DNA of 38,595 bases from the NCBI GenBank assembly GCA_948467605.1, contig CAOKET010000015.1, forward strand, positions 1-38,595, given 5' to 3'. The position numbers were made by a program, and so were the translations under genes. A model generated the notes under the pieces. It saw only the letters and a list, made by a program, of their open reading frames with translations, was not told the DNA's origin and did no database searches. Origin of the DNA: an uncultured Mycoplasmatota bacterium (lineage in GTDB: Bacteria > Bacillota_I > Bacilli_A > RF39 > UBA660). This document shows, piece by piece, positions 1 to 8,395 of this stretch. Every line of letters starts with the position of its first letter. Within the stretch, counting starts at the first letter, position 1.

Positions 1-80
1 TATTATATTTCAACATATATCTATATCTATTTACACTTATTCTATCCAATATTTACCTAATATATTTATATTTTATATAC

Positions 81-108
81 AAAAAAATTACAAACTCATT
101 TTTGTAAC
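81..108 (-). terminator. Terminator of rsmA
   Basis: On the minus strand GTTACAAA pairs with TTTGTAAT around a short loop and is followed by seven T (the A run at 81-87). It lies 5 bases beyond the rsmA stop codon. Confidence 0.75.
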
Positions 109-112
109 TTTT

Positions 113-922
113 TTATTTTATAATATTATTTAATTTATTTGTTATATTTATATAATCATCTAGACTTAACTCTTCTGCTCTTTTAGTAAGAGAAATGTTT
201 AATTCATCGAATATCTCTTTTATATTTCCCGGGTAATATTTTTTTAAATTGTTATTTAGATTTTTTCTTTTAAACCTAAAAGCATCTTTTATTAATTTAA
301 AAAGTAATTCTTTATTGACATTATAATTTTGATCCTTTTTAGTCATTTCTATTACTACACTGTCTACATTGGGTTCTGGTATAAAGCATGTTCTTGGAAC
401 ATCTATTATTTTCCTAATATTAAAATAATAATTTAAATATACTGTTATAGAGCCATATTCCTTACAATTTGGTTTAGCACAAAATCTATCTCCCACTTCT
501 TTTTGTACCATTATAACCATTTTATCTATTCCTATTTTAGATTCGATTATCTTATTTATTATAGGTGTGGTTATATAATATGGGAGGTTTGCTACTACAT
601 AAAGTTTTTTATATTCATAATTGTCTATTTCTTTTTTTATATCTGCCTCTAAAAAATCCTTAAATATTATATCAACATTATTTAAATTTTTTAAATTATT
701 GTTTAAGGTTTCCTCAAGAGATTCATCTATTTCAAAAGATATTATATTTTTTGCAAGTGGTGACATCATTTTAGTTAATGCGCCACTTCCAGGTCCTATT
801 TCTATTACTAGTGTTTCTTTATCAATATTACTTTCTTTTATTATCTGGTCAATTATATAAGTACTTTTTAAAAAATTTTGACCATATTTCTTCTTAAATT
901 TAAAATTTTTTTCTAAATTCAT
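113..922 (-). CDS. rsmA: 16S rRNA dimethyladenosine transferase RsmA (KsgA)
   Basis: RsmA uses S-adenosylmethionine to dimethylate two adjacent adenines in the 3'-terminal hairpin of 16S rRNA late in 30S assembly. The 269-aa length is normal. The sequence shows the N-terminal YGQNFL motif, the SAM-binding GPGSGALT (residues 43-50), the acidic EID strand and the catalytic NLPYYI motif (112-117), followed by a small helical C-terminal domain. The start follows a weak GGTGAT ribosome binding site. It is the last gene of the minus-strand block and has its own terminator. The C-terminal part carries an unusual CCCGGG-centred sequence at 221-249 that recurs in prmC (see findings). Confidence 0.96.
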   Translation of the reverse strand: MNLEKNFKFKKKYGQNFLKSTYIIDQIIKESNIDKETLVIEIGPGSGALTKMMSPLAKNIISFEIDESLEETLNNNLKNLNNVDIIFKDFLEADIKKEIDNYEYKKLYVVANLPYYITTPIINKIIESKIGIDKMVIMVQKEVGDRFCAKPNCKEYGSITVYLNYYFNIRKIIDVPRTCFIPEPNVDSVVIEMTKKDQNYNVNKELLFKLIKDAFRFKRKNLNNNLKKYYPGNIKEIFDELNISLTKRAEELSLDDYINITNKLNNIIK

Positions 923-970
923 TTTATCACCATATTAATTTTAACATCTTTTAGATAAGAAAAAAAGAGG

Positions 971-2170
971 CTATCTTCCACTGAAATATCCTCCTACTGC
1001 TGGGAATGAAACCATGATTCTTGGGTCTATTGCATTTCTTGTTAAATCACTATATGAATAGTAGGTTTGTCCTGCTGGTATTCCATACATTCCTGCAGTT
1101 ACATAACGTGCTTTCTTTGTTATTGTAAAGTGAAGGTGTGCTCCCGTTGTACAAGTTCCTGTATTACCTGATTTTGCTATTACTGTATTTGTATATACAG
1201 TTTGTCCTACACTTACATTTATTTTGCTTAAATGCGCATAATAAGTTGTATAATAGTTTCCTCCTACATTATGAACAATATATAGTGTATTCCCTGCACA
1301 ATTATTCCATTCTACACCTGTTACAATACCATCCGCTGGTGCATATACATTTGTACCTGCTGCTACACCTATATCTAATCCATAGTGGAAACTACTGCTT
1401 GCGACACTTAGATCTCTTCTACCAAAATTACTTGTAACTCTTCCACTTGTAAGTGGCCTCATAAACTTACTATTATATGGTAATTGACCTGTACAAGTAG
1501 ATAATTCTTCATTTGGTTTACATCCTCTTTTTTTAGCATAATTTATTAAATCTTCTGTTTTTTGTATATCTGCTGATAAATCTGTGTAGTTTTCATCTAA
1601 TTCCTTTGTATATAGATTCAATTCTAATTGTCTTTCAGTTGATGTTTCTATTTTTTTGTTCATCTCTACTTGTTTTTGTTTTAATTCTATTTGTTTATTT
1701 CTGTTATCTACTATTTTTTTATTCATAGATGTTATAGCATTATCATTATATTGACTTATTTGTTCTACTATAGCAACCCTATATATAAAGTCTGTTATAG
1801 TTTCTGCACCAAATGCATATTCAAGATATGCTGATTCACCATTTGATAATTGCAAATAACTTACTATACTTTTTGTTTCAGCATCAGTATTTTGAATATC
1901 TTCTGTCAATTGCTCTATTTCTTTTGTCATATTTTCAATATCAATTTTTGCTTGATCTATTTCTTGATATAATTTTGTAACTTGTTGTTGCAATTGTAAA
2001 ATCTCTGCTTTAGATTTTTCTTTTATTTCTCTATTATTATTGGCATCTTTCTTTAGCTTTTCTAATTCGTTTATTGCCTGTTGCAATGTCTGAGCATTTG
2101 TTTTTGGTATTCCTATTGGTAATATTACTGTAATTATTATTAATAAAAATATAATTTTTATGTTTTTCAT
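971..2170 (-). CDS. FtsEX-associated coiled-coil LytM (M23) peptidoglycan hydrolase
   Basis: Secreted murein hydrolase of the EnvC/PcsB/CwlO functional class. Visible parts in order are a signal peptide (about 1-26, ending TNAQ), a long coiled coil (about 28-215, heptads rich in K, E and Q) and a C-terminal LytM/M23 domain (about 240-350). The Zn ligands look intact: HYGLD (262-266), H313 in YAHLS and HLHF (345-348), so unlike E. coli EnvC it should be catalytic itself. The start codon overlaps the ftsX stop (TAATG), so the two are translationally coupled. In other bacteria FtsEX activates such hydrolases by pulling on the coiled coil; that role is inferred here from operon and architecture. 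A C-terminal extension of about 50 residues follows the HLHF motif. Confidence 0.9.
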   Translation of the reverse strand: MKNIKIIFLLIIITVILPIGIPKTNAQTLQQAINELEKLKKDANNNREIKEKSKAEILQLQQQVTKLYQEIDQAKIDIENMTKEIEQLTEDIQNTDAETKSIVSYLQLSNGESAYLEYAFGAETITDFIYRVAIVEQISQYNDNAITSMNKKIVDNRNKQIELKQKQVEMNKKIETSTERQLELNLYTKELDENYTDLSADIQKTEDLINYAKKRGCKPNEELSTCTGQLPYNSKFMRPLTSGRVTSNFGRRDLSVASSSFHYGLDIGVAAGTNVYAPADGIVTGVEWNNCAGNTLYIVHNVGGNYYTTYYAHLSKINVSVGQTVYTNTVIAKSGNTGTCTTGAHLHFTITKKARYVTAGMYGIPAGQTYYSYSDLTRNAIDPRIMVSFPAVGGYFSGR

Positions 2171-3075
2171 TATATCTTTAAGAATTTCCTTACTGCTCTA
2201 CTACTACCAAACATACCAACTAAAATACCAATACCTGCTAATATAATAGATACCAAATATATAAATGGAGATGGTTCTATTAATCTTATTATAGGTGAGA
2301 ATAACTTTCCTTCAAATGAGTTATAGAAGAACGAATATCCATATATAGTACCTGCTATTGGGATAATTGCACCTAATAATCCCAAAAATAATCCTTCTAT
2401 TATAAATGGTAATCTTATGAAGAAGTTAGATGCTCCTACTAATCTCATTATTTCTATTTCTCTTTTTCTAGAACTTATTGTAAGTTTTATTGTATTAGAA
2501 ATTAGAAATGCTGTTACAAATATAAGTGCTAATACTACTATAAATGTTATTCTTTCAATCATATCAAAAGTTGTAATTAGTTTTTCTACCATTCCTTCCC
2601 CATATTTAATTACTTCTACACCATCTAATTTATTTATTTCATTAACTGTAGATTTTAATTTTGTAAGATCTAAAACTTTTACTAAAAATGTAGGTTTTAA
2701 AGGATTTTCCCCTTCTTCCCAGGAACTCATTATATTTTGTAAAACTTCTGATGTATCCTTAAAGTCCTCTAGTATTTTTTGCTTTGATTCAAATTCTATA
2801 CTTTCAGTGTCAACATTTGGTATTTCTTTTATCTTTTTTTCTAAATTCGATACCTCTTCATCTGTTATATCACTTTTTAAAAATACTACTGCTGTTACAT
2901 CTTTCTTTATAAGTCTAGTAAAATTGTCTACATTATATGATGTAAGAATTGCTAGTGCTACTATTATTAATGTTATTGTTATACAGGAAATTGATGCAAT
3001 ACTTAGACTAAAGTTTCTACCTACACTTTTTATACCATCTCTAATACTACGGCCAAATAATCTAAATAACTTCAT
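2170..3075 (-). CDS. ftsX: Cell division ABC transporter permease FtsX
   Basis: Membrane partner of FtsE. It transmits ATP hydrolysis across the membrane to a peptidoglycan hydrolase, here most likely the gene directly downstream. One TM helix lies near the N-terminus, followed by an extracellular domain of about 110 residues and three C-terminal TM helices, the standard FtsX fold; SSRKREIEIMRLVGAS is the family's cytoplasmic signature. I place the start at 3075 (MKLFRLFGRS, 301 aa) rather than at the farther upstream ATG at 3120, because AAAGGAAC sits about 9 bases upstream and this matches family N-termini. It overlaps the end of ftsE by 14 bases. Confidence 0.94.
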   Translation of the reverse strand: MKLFRLFGRSIRDGIKSVGRNFSLSIASISCITITLIIVALAILTSYNVDNFTRLIKKDVTAVVFLKSDITDEEVSNLEKKIKEIPNVDTESIEFESKQKILEDFKDTSEVLQNIMSSWEEGENPLKPTFLVKVLDLTKLKSTVNEINKLDGVEVIKYGEGMVEKLITTFDMIERITFIVVLALIFVTAFLISNTIKLTISSRKREIEIMRLVGASNFFIRLPFIIEGLFLGLLGAIIPIAGTIYGYSFFYNSFEGKLFSPIIRLIEPSPFIYLVSIILAGIGILVGMFGSSRAVRKFLKI

Positions 3076-3757
3076 GATCATATGTTCCTTTCGTAAAATC
3101 TTTAGCAACCTTTCCCTCATCTATAAGTATTACACGTCTTTGTAGTCTATTTACTATTTCCCTGTCATGTGTTGCCATTATTATTGTTGTTCCTAAAGAA
3201 TTTATATCCTCTAATACTTTTACTATTTCCATACTTGTATCTGGATCTAGATTTCCTGTTGGTTCATCACATAATAATAATTTAGGTCCATTTACTATAG
3301 CACGTGCTATTGCTACTCTTTGCTGTTCTCCACCTGATAACTGATTTGGAAGTGATTTAATTTTATGTTTTAATCCAACCAATTCTAATGCTTCTAATGT
3401 TTTCCTTCTAACTTCATTTTTCTTCTCGCCTAATATTTCAACGGCGAATGCAACATTTTCAAATACAGTAAGTTTTTCTAATAGTTTATAATCCTGGAAT
3501 ACTATTCCTATTTTTCTTCTTATTTTATATACATTTCCATTTCTTAGTTTTCCAACATTTATTCCACCTATTATTATTTCACCACTAGTAGGCTTTTCTT
3601 CACGATAAAACATCTTCATTAATGTCGATTTTCCACTTCCAGATGCACCAATTATAAAACAGAATTCTCCCTTTTTTATTTTTAGGTTAACCCCTGCTAC
3701 TGCTGTTGTACCCGTCTTGTATGTTTTTGTAAGATTTCTTGCTCTAATAAGGTCCAT
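3062..3757 (-). CDS. ftsE: Cell division ATP-binding protein FtsE
   Basis: ABC ATPase that drives FtsX at the division site or along the sidewall. The 231-aa protein shows Walker A GASGSGKST (37-45), Q-loop VFQDY (86-90), signature LSGGEQ (140-145), Walker B LLLCDEP (160-166) and the H-loop in MATHD. Ribosome binding site AAGGGTGGGAAG precedes the ATG. First gene of the ftsE-ftsX-hydrolase operon. Confidence 0.96.
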   Translation of the reverse strand: MDLIRARNLTKTYKTGTTAVAGVNLKIKKGEFCFIIGASGSGKSTLMKMFYREEKPTSGEIIIGGINVGKLRNGNVYKIRRKIGIVFQDYKLLEKLTVFENVAFAVEILGEKKNEVRRKTLEALELVGLKHKIKSLPNQLSGGEQQRVAIARAIVNGPKLLLCDEPTGNLDPDTSMEIVKVLEDINSLGTTIIMATHDREIVNRLQRRVILIDEGKVAKDFTKGTYDHEVI

Positions 3758-3806
3758 TTACTTCCCACCCTTCTACAATATCAACATTATATCATAATTT
3801 TTAAAA

Positions 3807-3834
3807 TAAAAAAAGACATACTGTAAATATGTCT
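3807..3834 (-). terminator. Terminator of cspA
   Basis: Minus-strand stem AGACATA/TATGTCT with a 7-base loop, followed by seven T. It begins at the cspA stop codon. Confidence 0.85.
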
Positions 3835-4046
3835 TATACTGTTGTAGCCTTTGCTTCCCTTACATTTACTGCTTGTAGACCTTTTTCTGTTTCTATTAAA
3901 TCAAATTCTACTAATTGTCCTTCTGTTAATGTTTTATAACCATTTACTTTTATCGCTGTGTAATGTACAAATACATCTTCTCCGTCTCCATTTTCAATAA
4001 ATCCGTATCCTTTTTCATTGTTGAACCATTTAACACGTCTTACCAC
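3834..4046 (-). CDS. Cold shock protein, CspA family
   Basis: Single-stranded nucleic-acid-binding OB-fold protein acting as an RNA chaperone. RNP1 KGYGFI and RNP2 VFVHY are both present, and KWFN opens strand 1. I chose the GTG at 4046 (70 aa). The GTG at 4055 lies within or directly against the ribosome binding site AAGGTGG, whereas 4046 has 5 bases of spacing and gives the usual short lead before VKWFN. Monocistronic, with its own promoter and terminator; its promoter region is shared back to back with agrB. Confidence 0.93.
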   Translation of the reverse strand: MVRRVKWFNNEKGYGFIENGDGEDVFVHYTAIKVNGYKTLTEGQLVEFDLIETEKGLQAVNVREAKATTV

Positions 4047-4080
4047 AACTTCCACCTTCTTTCTTTTTGATTACATATCA

Positions 4081-4110
4081 AATATAATTCATATTACCCC
4101 TACTTTTCAA
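4081..4110 (-). promoter_or_regulatory. Probable cspA promoter
   Basis: Minus strand TTGAAA, 18 bases, TATATT, ending about 35 bases before the chosen cspA start. The leader would be only about 30 nt, so there is no long cold-shock 5' UTR. Confidence 0.45.
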
Positions 4111-4282
4111 GAAATTCAGTACCACAAATTTCGACATATTTTGTATTATGGTATTTTTCCTTTTATTTTACTTAGTTTATACTCAAATATTTGCTTTTTA
4201 CACTGTTTGAATTTTTTAACTATTAAATATTTTTCTTTTTAATAATTTATGTTTAGAAGAAGTCGTTTTAAGTTACAGATTT

Positions 4283-4288
4283 TATACT
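4283..4288 (+). promoter_or_regulatory. Candidate -10 box for agrBD
   Basis: TATACT lies 40 bases before the chosen agrB start. There is no good -35 match 17 bases upstream, as would be expected for an activator-dependent AgrA-type promoter. I could not find a convincing pair of LytTR-binding direct repeats in the 4056-4280 region. Confidence 0.35.
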
Positions 4289-4327
4289 ATGGTTTTTTAT
4301 GTGTTATTGTTATGCTTGGGAGGTATA

Positions 4328-4927
4328 ATGAGAGATATATTTATAAACTATTCAATTAGTAAAATAAAAAAACAATATTCTAATTATGATGATGATAAAA
4401 TTGCAGAAATAAAATACGGATTAGAAGGTTTATATATTCTAATAACAAAAAGTATTATTATTTTTGGAATTGCATTTATTCTTAACATAGTTAAAGAATT
4501 ATTACTGTTATTATTATTTTTCAATTTTCTAAGATTTACTGGATTTGGGCTGCATGCGAAAAGTTCTCTTAAATGTTTAGGAAGTTCTACACTTGTTTTT
4601 ATAGGGATTGCTATAGTAAGTAAATATTTTATTATATCAATCCCAATAAAATTAGTAGTATCTTTATTCTGTGTGGCTAATTTTTTAATCTTTGCACCTG
4701 CTGATACAGAAAAGAGACCACTAATAAATAAAAGGAAACGGTATATATATAAGTTTGTCACTACCGCAATTTCTATTATTTATACCATCCTTTTACTTTT
4801 GATCAAAACTAATTTTATAACGAATATTATTATGTTCTCTATGGTTATAGAAGGAGTTTTGATTAACCCCCTGTCATATCGATTATTAGGCCTTAGATAT
4901 GATAATTACAAATATTATAATCATTAG
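4328..4927 (+). CDS. agrB: AgrB-type accessory gene regulator protease
   Basis: Integral membrane cysteine endopeptidase that cuts the AgrD propeptide at its C-terminal side and closes the thiolactone ring. The catalytic pair is visible as H76 and C83 (GLHAKSSLKC), seven residues apart as in Staphylococcus aureus AgrB (H77/C84), within a 199-aa protein of about six hydrophobic segments. The start at 4328 is chosen because GGGAGG stands just upstream and MRDIF matches the family; an upstream in-frame ATG at 4289 overlaps the presumed promoter. agrD follows 17 bases downstream. Confidence 0.92.
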   Translation: MRDIFINYSISKIKKQYSNYDDDKIAEIKYGLEGLYILITKSIIIFGIAFILNIVKELLLLLLFFNFLRFTGFGLHAKSSLKCLGSSTLVFIGIAIVSKYFIISIPIKLVVSLFCVANFLIFAPADTEKRPLINKRKRYIYKFVTTAISIIYTILLLLIKTNFITNIIMFSMVIEGVLINPLSYRLLGLRYDNYKYYNH

Positions 4928-4944
4928 ATAAGGAGGAATAAAAA

Positions 4945-5076
4945 ATGGGATTTTTTAGTGGAATGATTGGTAAAGTACTTTCAACTTTAGGTTCTACATT
5001 TGCAGCTACTGGAGCTCAAGGATGCTCTTGGTTATGGATGGATGAACCAGAAATGCCAAAGTCTATGATTAAATAA
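4945..5076 (+). CDS. agrD: AgrD-type autoinducing peptide precursor (43 aa)
   Basis: Small propeptide that AgrB should process into a cyclic quorum-sensing signal. Ribosome binding site AGGAGG lies 9 bases upstream. The N-terminal half is an amphipathic membrane-binding leader beginning MGFFSGMIGK. Then comes the core with a single Cys27 in AQGCSWLWM, and the acidic, proline-containing C-terminal recognition tail DEPEMPKSMIK, which matches the DEVEVPKEL type of S. aureus AgrD. If cleavage falls before DEPE, as in S. aureus, the ring is CSWLWM, six residues instead of the usual five. A terminator follows at once. Confidence 0.92.
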   Translation: MGFFSGMIGKVLSTLGSTFAATGAQGCSWLWMDEPEMPKSMIK

Positions 5077-5103
5077 AAACTATTGTAAAAATAGTTTTTT
5101 TCT
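5076..5103 (+). terminator. Terminator of agrBD
   Basis: AAAACTATT pairs with AATAGTTTT around GTAAA and runs into a T tract. It starts at the agrD stop codon. Confidence 0.85.
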
Positions 5104-5113
5104 TTAGAAATAT

Positions 5114-5143
5114 AAAAGTTCTTTCGTAATTGAAAGAACTTTT
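5114..5143. terminator. Bidirectional terminator between agrBD and agrC
   Basis: Perfect 12-bp stem AAAAGTTCTTTC/GAAAGAACTTTT with a 6-base loop. A/T tracts on both sides let it stop the minus-strand agrAC transcript and back up the plus-strand agrBD terminator. The agrC stop codon is inside the stem. Confidence 0.88.
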
Positions 5144-6437
5144 ATTCAGTTAAATCCAAAAATAGATGTTGTATATAATAGTCATTAATCATTTCTCTAT
5201 TTTGAAAAAATTGTGGATTAGAGTTTAATATATCCTTTACTAAGGATAATCCATAACCATGACCAGAACCCTTTGTTGTGTAACCCGCATTATTCATATT
5301 ATCTACTTCTAAATTACCTTTATATGTATTTGTTATAATAAATTCGAATATATCTCCATCTTTATATATTTCAATTCCAATACTTTTAGTTTCTGACTCC
5401 ATACATGCTTCTATTGCATTATCTACATAAACACCTATTATTTGACATAATTGTTTATAAAGTTTGGTATTAATATCTTGTAATTTAGAATCTTCTAAAC
5501 TTCTACTTATAGTTAAACTTACATCAATGTTATTTTCTCGCATTGCATTTACTTTATAAAATAGTAATCCTTTTAAACCACCAATTGGTATATTTTTTAA
5601 TTCACCTATCCATTTATAAGTTTTATCAGAATTATCATCAATTAACGAATCTATATATTCATGTGCTTTTTTATCTTTATCTGAAATCATACCTTTTATT
5701 GTTATTAGTTGATTTTTGTTTTCATGACGTCTGATTCTATCTTTTTCTATTATTTCTTCATACACTTTAACATATTCATTCATTTTTTGGTATTCTTTAG
5801 TTATATTTTGCTTATTTATCTTTTCTAACGATAATTTTATAAATATGCATATTATTAATACAATCATAGTAATATTTATGGCTATTTCATCTATATTTTT
5901 ATCAAGCACGTTATAATATAAGAATAAATAACTTATACATATCGCCACTAATGACTTTGATATATAATTTATTACTTTTATTTCACTATTATCAATTATT
6001 TTCTGGAAAATGGAAATTATATTATAAATTCTAGTAATTATTAAAATCATAATCATTACTACCATATCGCCAATTAATTTACGTTCTGTTGTACTTAGAG
6101 AACTAAGGTCTATGCTCAACATCTTAACCATTAATACTGTAACAATATCACATATAAATAAAACCAAGTAAAATAGTACTACACTTATTATACATTTATT
6201 CAATGGAACACCAAAAATTATATATATTGATACATTTAACAAAATAAATTGTATTATCATTGTTATAATGTTGTTTTGCATTTTATTTGAAAATATAACA
6301 ATTATTGACAGTCCTAAAACTACTATTATATTCTTAACATTTATTTCAATTTTTTTACATAATATTTTTGAAATAAAAAATATATTGACACAAGTTAACA
6401 AAATTGTCATTATTATTGATAAACTAGTTATTAACAT
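5142..6437 (-). CDS. agrC: AgrC-type sensor histidine kinase
   Basis: Receptor kinase for the cyclic peptide. The N-terminal half (about 1-205) has six or seven hydrophobic segments forming the sensor; the C-terminal half is an HPK10-type kinase. Visible motifs are phospho-acceptor H238 in RRHENKNQL, the N-box VYVDNAIEA (N340) and the G-box GHGYGLSLV (392-400). The 431-aa length is normal for AgrC. Its start overlaps the end of agrA by 14 bases, with GGGAG about 11 bases upstream, so expression is coupled. The kinase should phosphorylate the AgrA-like regulator when the peptide made by agrBD is bound. Confidence 0.93.
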   Translation of the reverse strand: MLITSLSIIMTILLTCVNIFFISKILCKKIEINVKNIIVVLGLSIIVIFSNKMQNNIITMIIQFILLNVSIYIIFGVPLNKCIISVVLFYLVLFICDIVTVLMVKMLSIDLSSLSTTERKLIGDMVVMIMILIITRIYNIISIFQKIIDNSEIKVINYISKSLVAICISYLFLYYNVLDKNIDEIAINITMIVLIICIFIKLSLEKINKQNITKEYQKMNEYVKVYEEIIEKDRIRRHENKNQLITIKGMISDKDKKAHEYIDSLIDDNSDKTYKWIGELKNIPIGGLKGLLFYKVNAMRENNIDVSLTISRSLEDSKLQDINTKLYKQLCQIIGVYVDNAIEACMESETKSIGIEIYKDGDIFEFIITNTYKGNLEVDNMNNAGYTTKGSGHGYGLSLVKDILNSNPQFFQNREMINDYYIQHLFLDLTE

Positions 6438-7143
6438 AATCTTTTAATCTCCCTTTCAGTTTATATGATTTTGATAAAAGGTTTATTTCATCCCCATTAT
6501 CAAATCTTATTATATTGTTACTGCTATCTATTTCTTTAACATTATCAATATTTACCATACAACTTCTATAGGTTTGGATAAAGTTATCGCTTATTAAATT
6601 CTGTATTTCTACAAAATTCTTATTTACTAAATATTCTTTGTTTATGGTTCTTATTATTACCTTCCTTTCACCTACTGCTTTAGCTATATAGTTTATATCA
6701 CTCATGTTTATCATGTACGACACTCTATTTGAGCTAAACTTTAGTGTTCTTCTTCCTTTAAATGTTCTAATTGCCAATTCTATATCCTCTTTTAATGTTT
6801 TTTCTAAGTTGAAGAATTTAGACACAAAGTCAAGTATTAATAATCTCTCTCTAAATGCTCTATCTGCTAATTCCTCATGCGCTGATACAATTATTATTGG
6901 ACTATCCAAGTCCTTTTTTCTTATTATATGCGCGATATCCAATCCCGATGTATTTTGTACTTCTATATCTAATACATAAATCTTAGGTCCATCTGAGTTT
7001 ACATCTTCCAAAAATCCCTGGTCATATAAGTAATGTCTTCTTATTGTGTAATCAATATCTATTGGCATCATAGCCCTGTTTATTATCTCACACATTCTTC
7101 TGTTTATCTCTTTGTTATCGTCACATATTATTATTTTAATCAT
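6424..7143 (-). CDS. agrA: AgrA-type LytTR response regulator
   Basis: Two-domain regulator. The receiver domain (about 1-125) has the acidic CDDN (7-10) and phospho-acceptor D59 in YVLDIE; the LytTR DNA-binding domain (about 135-235) has RSCMVNIDNV near its end, typical of the ten-strand fold. 239 aa, close to AgrA length. Ribosome binding site GGAGTG precedes the ATG. Its order (regulator first, kinase second) is reversed relative to the staphylococcal agr operon. By family knowledge it should activate agrBD, which lies on the opposite strand beyond agrC. Confidence 0.93.
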   Translation of the reverse strand: MIKIIICDDNKEINRRMCEIINRAMMPIDIDYTIRRHYLYDQGFLEDVNSDGPKIYVLDIEVQNTSGLDIAHIIRKKDLDSPIIIVSAHEELADRAFRERLLILDFVSKFFNLEKTLKEDIELAIRTFKGRRTLKFSSNRVSYMINMSDINYIAKAVGERKVIIRTINKEYLVNKNFVEIQNLISDNFIQTYRSCMVNIDNVKEIDSSNNIIRFDNGDEINLLSKSYKLKGRLKDYVNN

Positions 7144-7217
7144 ACATTCACTCCTATTAACCTATAGCAACCGAGTTTAATTTTATCATAATTTGCCAAA
7201 AATTGGAACAGGATTTT

Positions 7218-8288
7218 TTACTTTTTGTGTTTTTTCTCCGTTATCTTATTTTTTATGGCATCTGTGTCGACAACTACACTTGTATTTGATACAAACCATA
7301 TCACTATAATTAATAGAACTGCATATATTATCCTACCTAATGTCTCATCTTTAAGTACGTATATTACCGATGATAATGCAAATAATATATTTATTAAATA
7401 TATTATCAATACAGTACCAACGTGAGAAATTTTTAAGTTTAATAATTGATGATGTATATGAAACTTATCCGGCTTTGAGGGGGATTCTCCCTTTAGTAAT
7501 CTTCTTATTATGGCAAATGCAGTATCCATTATTGGAATTGCCAATATTAAAAGTGGTGTTACTAACGAGGTCACTGTTACATTCTTAAATCCTAATATTG
7601 CTATTACTCCTATTATAAATCCAACGAATAACGTGCCTGAATCTCCCATAAATATTTTTGCTGGGTGAAAATTGTGAACTAGGAATCCTAGTGTTGCTCC
7701 TAACATTATAAATGCAAGTGTTATATCTAAGCCTGTCATTGTACCCTGAATATATCCTATTATTCCTATTGTTATAAAAAATATCGAGGCAACTCCACTA
7801 GATAGTCCATCTAATCCATCTATTAAATTTATACAATTCATACAGCCTAATATTAAAAACAACGTTATAACATAATTTAATATAAACATATTTGATAGAT
7901 TAAATGTCATACCAAATAAATTTATTTCATCTATTACTATTCCGCCATAGAATACTACTGTTAATGCTCCTAGTAATTGTCCTGAAAACTTAATAGAAGC
8001 AGGTAGTGGCTTAATATCATCTAACATACCTGTTAATAATACTATAAAACTACCAATAAGTATAGAATTCATTTCTGTAGATGGAGTTGCAAAAAACATG
8101 TATCCTAATATAAACGCTATGTATATTGCAAGTCCACCTAATCTTGGCATTGGTTTGGTATGAACTTTTCTTTCATTTGGAATATCTAATGCTCCTATAT
8201 GAGATGCTATTTTTTTTACTATTGGTACCATCAATGTTGATATTATAAAACATACTACTACTATTAATAAAATTTTTGATCTACTCAT
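7218..8288 (-). CDS. tagO: Undecaprenyl-phosphate GlcNAc-1-phosphate transferase (TagO/WecA)
   Basis: Polytopic membrane enzyme of the MraY/WecA superfamily that starts wall teichoic acid or another surface glycan by moving GlcNAc-1-P from UDP-GlcNAc to undecaprenyl phosphate. About ten TM helices. Motifs: MPRLGG (47-52), metal-binding LDD (89-91), NLIDGLDG (154-161), HPAKIFMGDSG (208-218) and HIHH (277-280), the last separating TagO/WecA from MraY. Ribosome binding site GGTGG. No clear terminator separates it from agrA 74 bases downstream, so agrA-agrC may be partly co-transcribed with it. No other teichoic acid genes are in the window. Confidence 0.92.
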   Translation of the reverse strand: MSRSKILLIVVVCFIISTLMVPIVKKIASHIGALDIPNERKVHTKPMPRLGGLAIYIAFILGYMFFATPSTEMNSILIGSFIVLLTGMLDDIKPLPASIKFSGQLLGALTVVFYGGIVIDEINLFGMTFNLSNMFILNYVITLFLILGCMNCINLIDGLDGLSSGVASIFFITIGIIGYIQGTMTGLDITLAFIMLGATLGFLVHNFHPAKIFMGDSGTLFVGFIIGVIAILGFKNVTVTSLVTPLLILAIPIMDTAFAIIRRLLKGESPSKPDKFHIHHQLLNLKISHVGTVLIIYLINILFALSSVIYVLKDETLGRIIYAVLLIIVIWFVSNTSVVVDTDAIKNKITEKKHKK

Positions 8289-8310
8289 AAAACCACCAAC
8301 TCTTTAGAAT

Positions 8311-8319
8311 AGTATAACA
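8311..8319 (-). promoter_or_regulatory. Extended -10 promoter of tagO
   Basis: Minus strand TGTTATACT, about 23 bases before the tagO ATG. It is divergent from the promoter at 8363-8371. Confidence 0.5.
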
Positions 8320-8362
8320 TGGAACTATAAAAAAATAAATACAATAAACTATATAAAAAACG

Positions 8363-8371
8363 TGATATAAT
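8363..8371 (+). promoter_or_regulatory. Extended -10 promoter of the racemase-ligase operon
   Basis: TGATATAAT is a perfect extended -10 element, 24 bases before the ATG. The strong ribosome binding site AAGGGAGG follows at 8381-8388. Confidence 0.65.
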
Positions 8372-8395
8372 CTATATTATAAGGGAGGTATTATA

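Noticed and set aside
4056-4282. AgrA (LytTR) binding boxes upstream of agrB
   Set aside because: Several GTT-containing nonamers match the LytTR consensus with one or two mismatches, but none forms a properly spaced direct repeat.
4384-4761. Minus-strand open frame over agrB
   Set aside because: Shadow of agrB, which has the catalytic His/Cys motif, ribosome binding site and agrD downstream.
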